A stretch of DNA of 64,000 nt from Pseudomonas sp. efr-133-TYG-5 (GTDB lineage: Bacteria > Pseudomonadota > Gammaproteobacteria > Pseudomonadales > Pseudomonadaceae). The DNA lies in the NCBI RefSeq assembly GCF_030209175.1, contig NZ_JARVSM010000006.1:558001-622000 (forward strand). The letters run 5' to 3'. How positions within the stretch are numbered: the stretch's first letter is position 1; each line of letters opens with the position of its first letter. Of this stretch, positions 14,817 through 25,400 are shown in pieces. Under the pieces are notes generated by a model. It ran no database searches. It was not told where the DNA came from and was given only the letters and a program-made list of their open reading frames with translations. Made by a program: the position numbers and the translations under genes.

Positions 14817-16115
14817 ATGTCCACCGCCATACGCCCCTCGGCCTGCCCGGGGTTGCTGCGTATCGTCCAGGCACTGGATGGCGGCATCTGTCGGATCAAG
14901 CTCGATGGCGGCTTGCTCAGCGCCGCTCAGGCCGACGCGGTAGCCGAGGCGGCCGAACGCTTTGCCGGCGGCGCGATCGAGGCAACCAATCGTGGCAACC
15001 TGCAGATTCGCGGGATCGGCGTGCAATCTGCCGCATTGATCGAGCACCTGCTGGCCGCCGGCCTCGGCCCGCGCAACGCCGCCGCCGATGATGTGCGCAA
15101 CCTGATGCTCAGCCCTGCCGCCGGCATCGACCGGCAGATGCAGGTCGACACCCGGCCGCTGGCACGGCAGATCCTCGATCTGCTGCAAAGCCATCCACGT
15201 TTCCATGAACTGAGCGCCAAGTTCGCCGTGCAGCTGGATGGCGGCGAGGCGCTGGCAATGCTCGAACATCCCCACGATCTGTGGCTGTCAGCCTGCGAGC
15301 GCGACGCTGAAACACTGCTGGCGTTCGGTCTGGCCGGATGCCCGACGGAGCCTGCGCTCGGTGCCGTCGCGCTGGAACACGGCGTGGCCCTGGTAGCCGC
15401 GGTGCTGGAGCTGTTTCTCGAACGGGCGCAGCCGCAACAGACGCGGATGCGCCATCTGCTCGATGAAATGCCGCTGCCGGCCCTGCTCCAACAGCTGTCG
15501 GCGCGGGTGCCGGTGCGGCCCATCGATGACTGGCGACGCGCCTCGGCGGCGCCAACGCTGCACCTGGGCATTCAACGGCAAAACAGCGTCGGCCTGCACT
15601 ACGTCGGCGCCGCGCCGGTGCTCGGCCGTCTCGACCCGCCGCAGCTGCGCGGTGCGGCCCGCCTGGCCCGGCAGTACGGCGACGGCACCCTGCGCTGCAC
15701 CGCGTGGCAAAGCCTGCTGCTGCCCAACGTGACCACGGCGCATGCCGCCGACGTGCGCCAGGGGCTTGCCGATCTGGGCCTGCAGACCGACCCCGACGCC
15801 GCACTGTCACGGCTGATCGCCTGCACCGGCAGCCTCGGTTGCGGCAAAGGCCTGGCCGACACCAAGGGCGATGCCCGTCGGCTGGCGACGTTGTTGCCGC
15901 AGGCACTCGATGTGCACCTGTCCGGTTGCCCGCGTTCCTGCGCCGCGGCGCACCGGGCCGCGGTCACCTTGCTGGCGGTCGGCCCCGGCCGCTATGACCT
16001 GTATTTTCGCGACGCAACGCAGCCGGGCTTCGGCGCGCTGCACGCTCACTACCTTACTATCGAAGCGGCGGCGGCCCTGCTCGCTGCCCGCTCACGGAGC
16101 CCCCTTGATGCTTGA
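14817..16115 (+). CDS. cobG: Precorrin-3B synthase CobG
   Basis: Oxygen-dependent hydroxylase of precorrin-3A, 432 residues, of the sulfite/nitrite reductase family. It has two ferredoxin-like half-domains and a C-terminal siroheme/Fe4S4-type cysteine set: CTGSLGC with KGLADTKG after it, then LSGCPRSCAAAH. The ATG at 14817 gives a normal N-terminus (MSTAIRPSACPGLLRIVQALDGG). No strong ribosome site is seen there, and an in-frame TTG at 14802 is possible. CobG marks the aerobic pathway. It begins the rightward cobG-cobH-cobI-cobJ operon, and its stop overlaps the cobH start by eight bases. Confidence 0.94.
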   Translation: MSTAIRPSACPGLLRIVQALDGGICRIKLDGGLLSAAQADAVAEAAERFAGGAIEATNRGNLQIRGIGVQSAALIEHLLAAGLGPRNAAADDVRNLMLSPAAGIDRQMQVDTRPLARQILDLLQSHPRFHELSAKFAVQLDGGEALAMLEHPHDLWLSACERDAETLLAFGLAGCPTEPALGAVALEHGVALVAAVLELFLERAQPQQTRMRHLLDEMPLPALLQQLSARVPVRPIDDWRRASAAPTLHLGIQRQNSVGLHYVGAAPVLGRLDPPQLRGAARLARQYGDGTLRCTAWQSLLLPNVTTAHAADVRQGLADLGLQTDPDAALSRLIACTGSLGCGKGLADTKGDARRLATLLPQALDVHLSGCPRSCAAAHRAAVTLLAVGPGRYDLYFRDATQPGFGALHAHYLTIEAAAALLAARSRSPLDA

Positions 16116-16734
16116 TTACATCCGCGACGGTCAGGAGATCTATCGCAACTCCTTCGCGATCATTCGCAGCGAGGCCAACCTGGCACGCATCCCGGCCGAC
16201 CTGGAAAAACTCGCGGTGCGGGTGATTCACGCCTGCGGCATGGTCGAGGCGGTCGACGGTCTGCAATTTTCCGCGGGCGCCGGCCAGGCCGGGCGCGGTG
16301 CGCTGGCGGCCGGTGCGCCGATCCTCTGTGATGCGCGGATGGTTTCCGAAGGCGTGACCCGCGCCCGGTTGCCGGCGAACAATCCAGTGATCTGCACCCT
16401 GCGCGACGACAGCGTGCCGCAGCTGGCCCGCGAGCTGGGCAACACCCGCTCGGCGGCGGCGCTGGAACTGTGGCGGCCGCACCTGGCCGGCAGCGTGGTG
16501 GTGATCGGCAATGCGCCGACCGCGCTGTTCTATCTGCTGGAAATGCTCGACGCCGGCGCGCCGAAACCGGCGCTGATCCTCGGCTTCCCGGTCGGTTTCG
16601 TCGGCGCTGCCGAGTCGAAAGCGGCGCTGGCGGCGGACAGCCGCGGCGTGCCGTTCGTGATCATGCAGGGCCGGCTCGGCGGCAGCGCCATGGCGGCCGC
16701 TGCGGTCAATGCCCTGGCTACGGAGATCGAATGA
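16108..16734 (+). CDS. cobH: Precorrin-8X methylmutase CobH
   Basis: A 208-residue mutase that moves the C11 methyl group to C12, giving hydrogenobyrinate. Family blocks: GQEIYRNSFAIIRSEA, VRVIHACGMVE (containing the catalytic His), CDARMVSEGVTRARLP, NAPTALFYLLEML and FPVGFVGAAESK. It overlaps cobG by eight bases and cobI by four, so translation is coupled. Confidence 0.97.
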   Translation: MLDYIRDGQEIYRNSFAIIRSEANLARIPADLEKLAVRVIHACGMVEAVDGLQFSAGAGQAGRGALAAGAPILCDARMVSEGVTRARLPANNPVICTLRDDSVPQLARELGNTRSAAALELWRPHLAGSVVVIGNAPTALFYLLEMLDAGAPKPALILGFPVGFVGAAESKAALAADSRGVPFVIMQGRLGGSAMAAAAVNALATEIE

Positions 16735-17465
16735 TGCAGGCCAAAGGACGTCTGATCGGCCTCGGCGTGGGCCCTGGTGATCCGGAACTGATTACCGTCA
16801 AGGCCCTGCGCCTGCTGCGCGAATCGCCGGTGGTGGCGTATTTCGTCGCCAAGGGCAAGAAGGGCAACGCGTTCGGCATCATCGAAGCGCACCTGCAGGC
16901 GGCGCAGAACCTGCTGCCGCTGGTGTACCCGGTGACCACCGAAGCGCTGCCGGCACCGCTGTCCTACGAGCAGGTGATCAGCGATTTCTACGACAGTGCC
17001 GCCGAAGAGCTGGCGGCGCATCTGGATGCCGGTCGCGACGTGGCGGTGATCTGCGAAGGCGATCCGTTCTTCTACGGCTCCTACATGTACCTGCACGATC
17101 GCCTGGCGACGCGCTATGAGGCCGAAGTGGTGCCGGGCGTGTGCTCGATGCTCGGCGGCGCCTCGGTGCTCGGGGCGCCGCTGGTGTATCGCAACCAGAG
17201 CCTGTCGGTGCTGTCCGGCGTGCTGCCCCACGAAGACCTCAAGCGGCGCCTGGCCGATGCCGACGCGGCGGTCATCATGAAGCTGGGGCGCAACTTCCCC
17301 AAAGTCCGCGCGGTGCTGGAAGAACTCGGCCTCGCCGAGCGCGCGCTGTACGTCGAGCGCGCAACCATGGCCAATCAGAAGATCGTGCCGCTGGATCAGG
17401 TCGAGCCGATGTCGTCCCCGTACTTCTCGCTGATTATCGTGCCCGGCGAACGGTGGCAAGGCTGA
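16731..17465 (+). CDS. cobI: Precorrin-2 C20-methyltransferase CobI
   Basis: A 244-residue SAM-dependent tetrapyrrole methylase that converts precorrin-2 to precorrin-3A. It begins MMQAKGRLIGLGVGPGDPELITVKALRLL, the diagnostic glycine-rich loop. It continues with ICEGDPFFYGSYMYLHDRL and VVPGVCSMLGGASVLGAPL. Two adjacent ATGs occur (16731 and 16734); the first overlaps the cobH stop. It ends in TGATG with cobJ. Confidence 0.96.
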   Translation: MMQAKGRLIGLGVGPGDPELITVKALRLLRESPVVAYFVAKGKKGNAFGIIEAHLQAAQNLLPLVYPVTTEALPAPLSYEQVISDFYDSAAEELAAHLDAGRDVAVICEGDPFFYGSYMYLHDRLATRYEAEVVPGVCSMLGGASVLGAPLVYRNQSLSVLSGVLPHEDLKRRLADADAAVIMKLGRNFPKVRAVLEELGLAERALYVERATMANQKIVPLDQVEPMSSPYFSLIIVPGERWQG

Positions 17466-19168
17466 TGACCTCATCGACTCCGGCCATCGTCATTCTCGGC
17501 CAGGGCAGCCTGGCCACTGCCCGCTGCCTCCAGCAGGTCTATCCGGCGGCGCAGATCCACGGTCTTGCCGGTCGGGTCGACGGCGCCGACTGCAGCTATC
17601 AGGAATTCGGCGCGACCCTGCGCGCGCTGTACCAGCAGGACACGCCGATCATTGCCCTGTGCGCCGCCGGCATCGTCATTCGTACCCTGGCGCCGCTGTT
17701 GCTGGAAAAAGGCGCCGAACCGCCGGTGCTGGCCGTCGCCGAGGATGGCACCGCCGTGGTGCCGCTGCTGGGCGGCCTGGGTGGGGTCAACAGCATGGCC
17801 CGCGAGATCGCGGCGCACCTGCAGGTCGCGGCGGCGATCACCACCAGCGGCGAATTGCGTTTCGGCACTTGCCTGCTCAATCCGCCCGCCGGTTATGCCC
17901 TCGCTGACCTGGAGACGGGCAAGCGCTTTGTCTCTGATCTGCTCGCCGGGCACAGCGTGCGCATTGACGGCGCCGCCCCGTGGCTGGATCAGGCGCAATT
18001 GCCGCAAGACCCGCAGGCGCAGCGCGCGATTCATGTCGCCAGCGATGCGCGTCAGGTTGCGGCCAATGAGCTGCGCATTTATCCGCGCAGTGTGGCGGTG
18101 GCGGTGAATGCCGATACGGCGGATCTGCTGCCGCGCATTCGCAGCGCCTTGCACCAGGCCGATGTGGCCGTGCAATCGCTGGCCTGCCTGGTGGCGGCCG
18201 ACACGCAAATGGCCAGCCCGGCGCTGCGTGAAGTAGCGCTGCAGCTGGCCGTGCCGCTGCGCTTCGTGCCGGCGGCGGCGGACATCGCCGAGCTGGCGCA
18301 CAATGCGCTCGCGCCAGCGCAGATCATTGTCAGCGCCGCTGACATGGCCGTCGCTGTGGCCGCACAGCCACTGGATGTTTCACGGATCGGCCGCCCGCGC
18401 GGACGCCTGGCGGTCATCGGCCTCGGCCCCGGGGCGGCGGAACTGATGGTGCCGGCGGTGAAAGCCGAGCTGGCCCGCGCCACCGACGTGCTCGGCTACG
18501 AAACCTACGTGCGCATGGCGGGCCCGTTCCGCGACGATCAGGTGCAGCACTGCACCGACAACCGCGAAGAAATGCAGCGCGCCCGGCATGCCTTTCGCCT
18601 GGCGGCGGCGGGGCGTTCGGTGATCGTCGTGTCGTCCGGTGACCCGGGTGTGTTCGCCATGGCCGCGGCGGTGCTCGAAGCGCTGCACGAGTCGGATGAT
18701 CCGACGTGGCACAGCGTCGACCTGGAAATCCTGCCGGGGGTGTCTGCGTCGCTGGCCACGGCGGCCCAGGCGGGCGCGCCGCTGGGTCATGACTTCTGCG
18801 TGATGTCGCTGTCGGACAACCTCAAGCCGTGGTCGATCATCGAGAAACGCCTGGGTCTGGCGGCGCAGGCCGACCTCGCTTTGGCCTTCTACAACCCGAT
18901 TTCCAAGGCGCGGCCATGGCAGCTGGGGCGGGCGCTGGAAATCGTCGGGCAACACCGCACGGCGCAAACCCCGGTGGTGCTGGGCCGGGACATCGGCCGG
19001 CCGGGGCAGACCCTGCGAGTGACCACGCTGGGGGCGCTGACGGTGGATCAGGTGGACATGCGCACCATGGTGCTGGTCGGTTCGTCGACCACGTGCACCT
19101 TCGCCCGCAGTGGCGGCGGCGAGTGGGTCTACACGCCGCGCTGGTACGGTGAAAAACCGTCGGGTTGA
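17465..19168 (+). CDS. cobJ: CbiG/CobE-like domain fused to precorrin-3B C17-methyltransferase CobJ
   Basis: A 567-residue fusion. Residues 1 to about 325 resemble CbiG/CobE: an N-terminal IALCAAGIVIRTLAPLL segment, GGLGGVNSMAREIA, and a C-terminal CobE-type part. Residues about 330-567 are a tetrapyrrole methylase (RLAVIGLGPGAAELM, VVSSGDPGVFAMAAAV, LEILPGVSASLATAAQAGAPLG) that makes precorrin-4. The ATG overlaps the cobI stop (TGATG). Fusion of CbiG-like and CobJ modules is, as I recall, usual in Pseudomonas. It is the last gene of the operon and is followed by a terminator. Confidence 0.93.
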   Translation: MTSSTPAIVILGQGSLATARCLQQVYPAAQIHGLAGRVDGADCSYQEFGATLRALYQQDTPIIALCAAGIVIRTLAPLLLEKGAEPPVLAVAEDGTAVVPLLGGLGGVNSMAREIAAHLQVAAAITTSGELRFGTCLLNPPAGYALADLETGKRFVSDLLAGHSVRIDGAAPWLDQAQLPQDPQAQRAIHVASDARQVAANELRIYPRSVAVAVNADTADLLPRIRSALHQADVAVQSLACLVAADTQMASPALREVALQLAVPLRFVPAAADIAELAHNALAPAQIIVSAADMAVAVAAQPLDVSRIGRPRGRLAVIGLGPGAAELMVPAVKAELARATDVLGYETYVRMAGPFRDDQVQHCTDNREEMQRARHAFRLAAAGRSVIVVSSGDPGVFAMAAAVLEALHESDDPTWHSVDLEILPGVSASLATAAQAGAPLGHDFCVMSLSDNLKPWSIIEKRLGLAAQADLALAFYNPISKARPWQLGRALEIVGQHRTAQTPVVLGRDIGRPGQTLRVTTLGALTVDQVDMRTMVLVGSSTTCTFARSGGGEWVYTPRWYGEKPSG

Positions 19169-19207
19169 TAGCGCTCGCGACACCGGGCGATTGACTATCA
19201 ATATGTA

Positions 19208-19246
19208 AAAAGGGCAGCGAACTTACAGTTCGCCGCCCTTTTTTAT
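19208..19246 (+). terminator. Intrinsic terminator after cobJ
   Basis: A 13-bp stem (AAGGGCAGCGAAC / GTTCGCCGCCCTT, one mismatch) with a five-base loop is followed by a T-rich run. It ends the cobG-cobJ operon and insulates the toxin gene downstream. Confidence 0.9.
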
Positions 19247-19252
19247 TGGCGG

Positions 19253-19411
19253 TTCTAGTTTCGATTAATCACAACTTTGTCTGCTTGAATGTCCGGATGT
19301 AATGCAATGTTGCCTTTGACATTGTTTGAATATCTTCCTGTTTGTCTGTGGCGATTTTTTATTCTAGTTTCGCCGGGTCTTTGCAGGGTTTGCACTCTGC
19401 TTGATTAATCA
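19253..19411. promoter_or_regulatory. AT-rich toxin promoter region with duplicated elements
   Basis: The region before the toxin gene is clearly richer in A/T than its surroundings. It contains two copies each of TTCTAGTTTCG (19253-19263, 19362-19372) and GATTAATCA (19263-19271, 19403-19411). The second GATTAATCA is part of a TGATTAATCA palindrome. A TTGACA hexamer lies at 19316-19321 without a clear matching -10. The duplicated pair suggests binding sites for a regulator or a silencer such as MvaT. Confidence 0.4.
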
Positions 19412-19434
19412 GTCCATACAAGGAAGTTGTTCTT

Positions 19435-22400
19435 ATGCTGGATGCAAAGATTGCCCGTCGCGATGACGGCTATGAAAAGTTTGTCAATCTGTTCAAGTTG
19501 GCCGATCTGGAACAGGCATTGTTGCCCTATAAAAATACCGCGCAATATGACGCGATTATCCGTTATTACTTCGCCTGTATCGGCCTGCTCGATTCGCCGC
19601 GGCTGTTGCAGCCGCTGGCGCTGTTCCGCCAGGCGTTGGGGGATTTGAGTGCGCGCCGGGTACGCCGGGAAACCGGCAAGAAAACCGCAGCAAGTCCCGA
19701 CGGCGAAACGGCGCCGGAACTTTCGCAGATTATCGGCCGGGTCGACCGTTTCCAGTCGCGCCTGCAATACAGTGTCGAACAAATGAAAATCGCCGCCACC
19801 GAAGTGCCCAAGATCCTGCACTTTGTCTGGCTCGGCGGCGGCATCGGCGATATACAGCGCGATTATCTGAATATCTGGCGGCAAGTGCTCGCCGGGCAGG
19901 GTTACACGATCAATCTCTGGTATGACAGTGATGCGTTGCTGGCCTATCAGAGCAATCGCTTGATCGTCGAGGCGGCCAAGGCCGATGCCATGTTGCAGGG
20001 CGGCGCCGCGAGTGATTCGGAGTGGGACCTGATCGAGATGTATGAAGCGCGGGCCATTGTCCTGAAACAGCAGATGTTCGCGCATATCAACCAGGCCGTG
20101 CTCGACGGCGAACTGGCCGATGAAGCCCGGGTGCAATTGCTGAGTCGGGCGTACGGCCAGCAGGCCGACGACCTACGGGCGCTCAAGCAGGCGAATCTGC
20201 ACAGCCTCGAGTCGCTGCAGGGCGAGGATCTGCAGTTGCGCGATCTGGCCAGCCCGGCCGAGTCCTTGCAGTTGCGCGCGATCTACGATCAGGAAATGCG
20301 CCTGCGCGGCAATCTGGCGGCGGCCTCCGATGTCGTGCGTCTGGAAGCGGTGGATGCCGAGGGCGGCATGTATTCGGACATCGACAACCTGCCGCCGCTG
20401 TTGCGAGAGCTGGGCGGTGTCGACATCAGTGGCTTGCACCAGGACGCGCGCCTGGGAATTCTGCAGCTTCTGCTCGAGCACAATCGGCACTGGATGCCGG
20501 GGCGGGAAGCGCTGCGCGGGAAATACACCGATCACACCGGGGTCATTCCCGAGGAACATCGCGCGGCGCTGGAAGCGTTCGCCAAAAGCGCACCGGCGCT
20601 GGACCAGGTTTTCCAGGCGCCGGCGGACCGGCTGGCCCGTCCTTACATGCTGCGTGCCGTGGTGGAGGGGGGCTCACTGAGCAATGCCTATCTGATGGCG
20701 CATCCCGGCGCGGCAATGACCAACAGTGTGCTGCAGCGCATTCGCTTCAACTATCAGGTGCTCGCCAGTGTGGAACGTGAAGCGGCGCAGCGCGGCATCC
20801 CCCGGCACGGCTCCGAGGCTCTGCTGGAGCTGACAATCCAGACGTTGCAACGGGCGCTCGGCCTCTCCAGTGATATGTCGGTCGAGGAGAGCGATGCTAT
20901 TGCCTCAATGGCGGCGCACTTGGTCAATTACTACGGTGACGGGCTCAACCCGCAAACCGAAACGACGATTCATCTGACCGGTCCGAAAGCGATGCGCACG
21001 GCCATGGCGGATTACGAGAAAGCCCATTTCACTCCCGAAGGGGCCGAGGCTTCGCAAAATGAAGCGGGTATCCCGCCATTGGGTACGGTCAATCGCGCGA
21101 CGGAAGAAGAGCTGGATCACTCCTGGAAAGAGAATCTCGAGCACCGCCGGTTGTGGGCCGAACGCGAATGGCGGCTCTGGCACGAAGGCCAGTTCAAGAC
21201 CCGCTACGCCGGCAATATCGATGAGCTGCTGAAACACTCGACCGTCGAGTTCGAACTGGGCTGGCCCCTGATCGAAGGGCGCCATGTGGTGCACACTGAG
21301 TTGCTGCAGCGCATGGCCCAGACCCTCGGCGAACGCTTCACCGACGCCCTGCAGGACGGCCACGATGGGCCGATCAGTTTCGCCGAACCACTGCCGCTGA
21401 GTTTCGACGATCGCCAGGCCATCCGCGAGCAGCCCGGTGGGGCAGGTACGCCTGTCGCGCTGAGCGACGAAAAGACGCGCTTTCTGCCACTGGACGAAGT
21501 GCTGATCCGCCTGGCCAAAGGCACCCTGCAAGCGTTCCAGCTGACGCCCTTGCAACGCTTGAAGCTCGGTGGCCTGCTCGGCGCCGAAACGCTGGATGAC
21601 CACAGCCTGCTGGAGCGGCGCGCGCAGCTCGACAGCCTTGCCAACAGTCTCGGCGACCGTGGCACCGCCGCGCGCTATGTGGCGATCGAGCAGCATCTGT
21701 TGCGGCAGCGGGCGCCAGCGTTCATGGCCGGCCTGGCCAGCGACGACGAGCCGCTTTCGGCTCCCGGAATGAGCGCGCTGGAACTGAAGAAGCAAGCGTT
21801 GTCCGAGACCGCGACCCTGTTCGAGTGGGGCCGTCAGGTGGCGCAGATCCAGCACCTGGCCACCCAGGAACATCGTGAGCAGGTGCGCGATCGCGTGGTG
21901 CAGGTGCTCGATCAGTTTGCCGAGGGTAACGTCAAACTGGTGCCGCAGGACTTGTTGATGCAAGGTCCCGGCGACACCGCCGCCGGCCGCTGCGTGCCGC
22001 TGGCGCTGGCGATGAGTGCCGCGCTGGCCAGGGGCGAGGCGGCGACGCGGCAATTGCGGGCGCGCTTCTACCTCGCCGTGATCGAGCCCGAGCAGGCGGA
22101 CTCGGTGGCGTTCCTCAGCGCGCTTGAAGAACTGCGCGGCGTGCAGCTCGAAGAGTCCGGTCAGGCCATGGGCCGCGTCGATCTGGACATGGCTGTCGGT
22201 CTGCTCGAGGGCTCGCCCGGCCCGCGAACCCTGATGCTCAACACCGACAACCACGCGATGGTGGTGGCCCGCACCGAAAACGGCTACCACTTCTATGACC
22301 CGAATTTCGGCCTCTTCGAGTTCAGCCAACCGGCGGTCTTCAGCGCGGCGCTCAAGCAGTTTTTCCAGGTCACCGGCCTGGCCCGCCACTATGCCGCGTT

Positions 22401-25400
22401 CGGTACGCCGGAGCGGCCGCAGTTCGACCTGATCGATGTGCACGGCGAACGGGTGGCGCAACTCGACCTGTCCACCGGGTTCAAGGTCGACCTGTTGTTC
22501 GATGACGAAGCCTTGCCGCAGATGCCGGCGCAGCGCATCCGCCAACGCCTCAACAGTGCCCATGGCAAAAGTCTGGTCGCCAACCCGCAGCTGGGCAGTT
22601 CGCTGCTGGAAATCGACAGCCAGTGGTGGGCAGAGCAGATCGCCCTGGCCACCTCGCGCCTACAGGAGGGGCATGCGGCGGTGACACCGCTGGTGCCACT
22701 GTTCGACTCGCTGGAACTGACCGCCGAAGGTACCTACCGGCTGAGTCTGCTCGATCCGAAAAATGCCGAGCATGTGGTCCAGGTGACCAGCGCCGACAGC
22801 CGTCTGCTGCGGATCCGCAATTATCTGTCCGAGCTGTTCGCCACGCTGGGGCGCAAGCGCGCCGCGAGCGATGTCAGCGCAGAGCCGGCCGAGGTCGGCG
22901 CGGTGCATACGCTCAATGCCGCGTTTGCGATTCAGGCGCTGTTCAATGCCCTGCGCGGACGCGAAGGCGACGACCGCACGCTGACCACGGCGGTGCAATG
23001 GCACGCCTACATCAACTATGCGCAACTGCTGCACGGCAATGCCGTGGACGTGGCCGGGCTGGTCGGGCTGGTGCAGGCAGCGATCCGCGATGAAAAACTC
23101 ATCGCCCGCACCTGCGGACCGGTGGTTGGCGAAGCGTTGCAGCCACTGGCCGGCAGTACGGTCGGCGTGGTGGCCGGACACATCGCCACGGGCGGTGTCG
23201 GCACCTTGCTCGGCCTGGCCAACGTCGGCTTCGATATCTATCAGCTGGCCAATGCGACGAACGATGTCGAGAAAGCCCAGTACGGCACGCAACTGGCGTT
23301 CGATTCCGCCAGCGTGGTGCTCGGCAGTGCCAGCCTGATCGCTTCGTTGACGGGAGCGGCCACCACGTCGGTGGCGCTGGGCGGGGCGAGTGTGATCGTC
23401 GGCGGCCTGGCAATCGGCGCGGCCGCACTGGCGCAGGCGTTCGCCCGGATTGCCGAGGAGGCGAAGGCGGTCGGGCTGTTTTTCGATGACCTCGAGCAGG
23501 CGCATCACGGCGCCGGTTACCGCTATGACGGCGCCCGTGAAGCCTGGTTGCCGCGCTCGGCGCTGATCATCGACGGCGTCGACCTGGCGGCGGGCAAGTT
23601 GCACCTGGACAGCACGCGCCTGTATCCGCTACGCGATCACTTCGGTGTACCGGAATTCGAGACCGACTACGCTCGCGCCATCAACCTCAGCCAGGAGCTG
23701 GGTTACCCCGCCGAGATGGACTTTACCGTGGACGCCGGGCAGACCATCGTCCTGCCCTGCACACCGCAGGTCTGCTACCGCTACGAATACCAGATCCTGC
23801 CGTTCGCCTCGCAGCGCCACGACAAGGGCTTCGACATCGCGCGGCGCCTGGAAAAGAAGAAGGCGGACGGCCAGTGGTTGTTCCTGTTCAGCTTCTACTC
23901 GTTCCCCAGCCATTACGTGATCCACCGCATGTACCCCGATTACCGGCCGGTCGACATCACGGTCAAACTCGATGACCAGCATCGGATGCTGACCGTGCCG
24001 GTTCTGCCCAAGGTCTGGAAAGGTCTGGTCTCGTACCGCATCCAGGGCGTGGGTGCGGAGTGCACGCTGGGGCTCAACCCCGGGGTCGAGGTCCGACTCG
24101 AATCCTCCGGGCTGGACAGAAGCCAGTGGATGTTGCTGGCACCGTGGGCCAATGAAGACCAGGTGCGTTTCGACCAGGCTGGGCAGTTCTTCGTCGGCGA
24201 CGTCAAGGTGACGCTGGGCGGCACCGGAGCGCATCGACTGTTCGTGCGCTTCGCCGGTGGGGCGGTGTTCCAGGTCGATTATCTCGCCGGGCACCTGCTG
24301 ATTGCCGAAGCCGCCGCTCCCGACGGGCTGGACGGCCAGGTGTTGCAGGATCACTTGCAGGCCATGGCCCGCGACCATCGGCTGTTGATGCGCTACACCC
24401 AGGTGCACAACTATCTGGTGCCCTTCGAAGACCCCGCGACACCGCGCTACACCAGCGGCTGGTATGACGCCCACGAGGATCGCATGCTGTATATCCGCAA
24501 CAGCGATGCCATGGGCGACGATGCGCTGCTCGGGGCAGTGAGTGGCGGCTCGGCGTTTTTCTATGACCCGGAAAGCTACGACGTCTTCGAGGTCGACGCG
24601 ACCACCGGCTGGCTCAGGCATCGCTATCGCCTGCTGGTCAAGGCGCAGGTGCAGAGCCGCATTCGCAGCGTTGAAGCCGACGCGCACGGGATGGTGCACG
24701 TGGTGCAGGAGTTCGTGCACGAAGACGCCACGGTCGAGCGCTGCCTGTACCAGATTCAGGACAGCCAGTTGTGGTTGACCGCGATTGTCTGCGATCACGA
24801 ACCGACCTTTGAACAGGTGTTCAGCAAGGACGTGACCCTGGCCGACTGGTCACCCGTACTGGGCAAGTTCTTCACCCTGGCGCCGGTGCACAAGGCCGAT
24901 GGTTCGAGCACGGTCGACTGGCAGCTGGCGGGGTATGTCTCGGTGAGCTGGAAGATCGATAAACAGTGGCGCGACATGGCCTGGATACGCACCCGCGACA
25001 ACCTGATCGTGCGCCCGGTACCGCGCCGTCATCACGCGCGTGGCTGGGCCGATTCGATCCAGGACCAGCGTGATCTGACCCTGCTGACCATCGCCGAAGA
25101 CAGCAATGTGTTTGTCGTCTACGACCGTCTGCGCCAGCAGTTGTGTCGGGTGGAACTGACCCACGCCAAAGGCGAACGCAGCTGGACCTCGCGTTTTGTG
25201 CAGCCGGACAGACTCAAGCAGGTGACGGCTCACGGCAACGGCTACCTGGCCATTACCGCGGACGGCTTGTTCTTCAATATCACCGCCGCGGGCGAGTTGC
25301 GCCTCGGTGGGCTGGACGCGCCGTGGCTCGCAGGACGCCCGCAATGGTGGCAGGCACTGGCGGCGGTCGCCCGGGAATATGCCGTCGAGCACTTCGCCGT

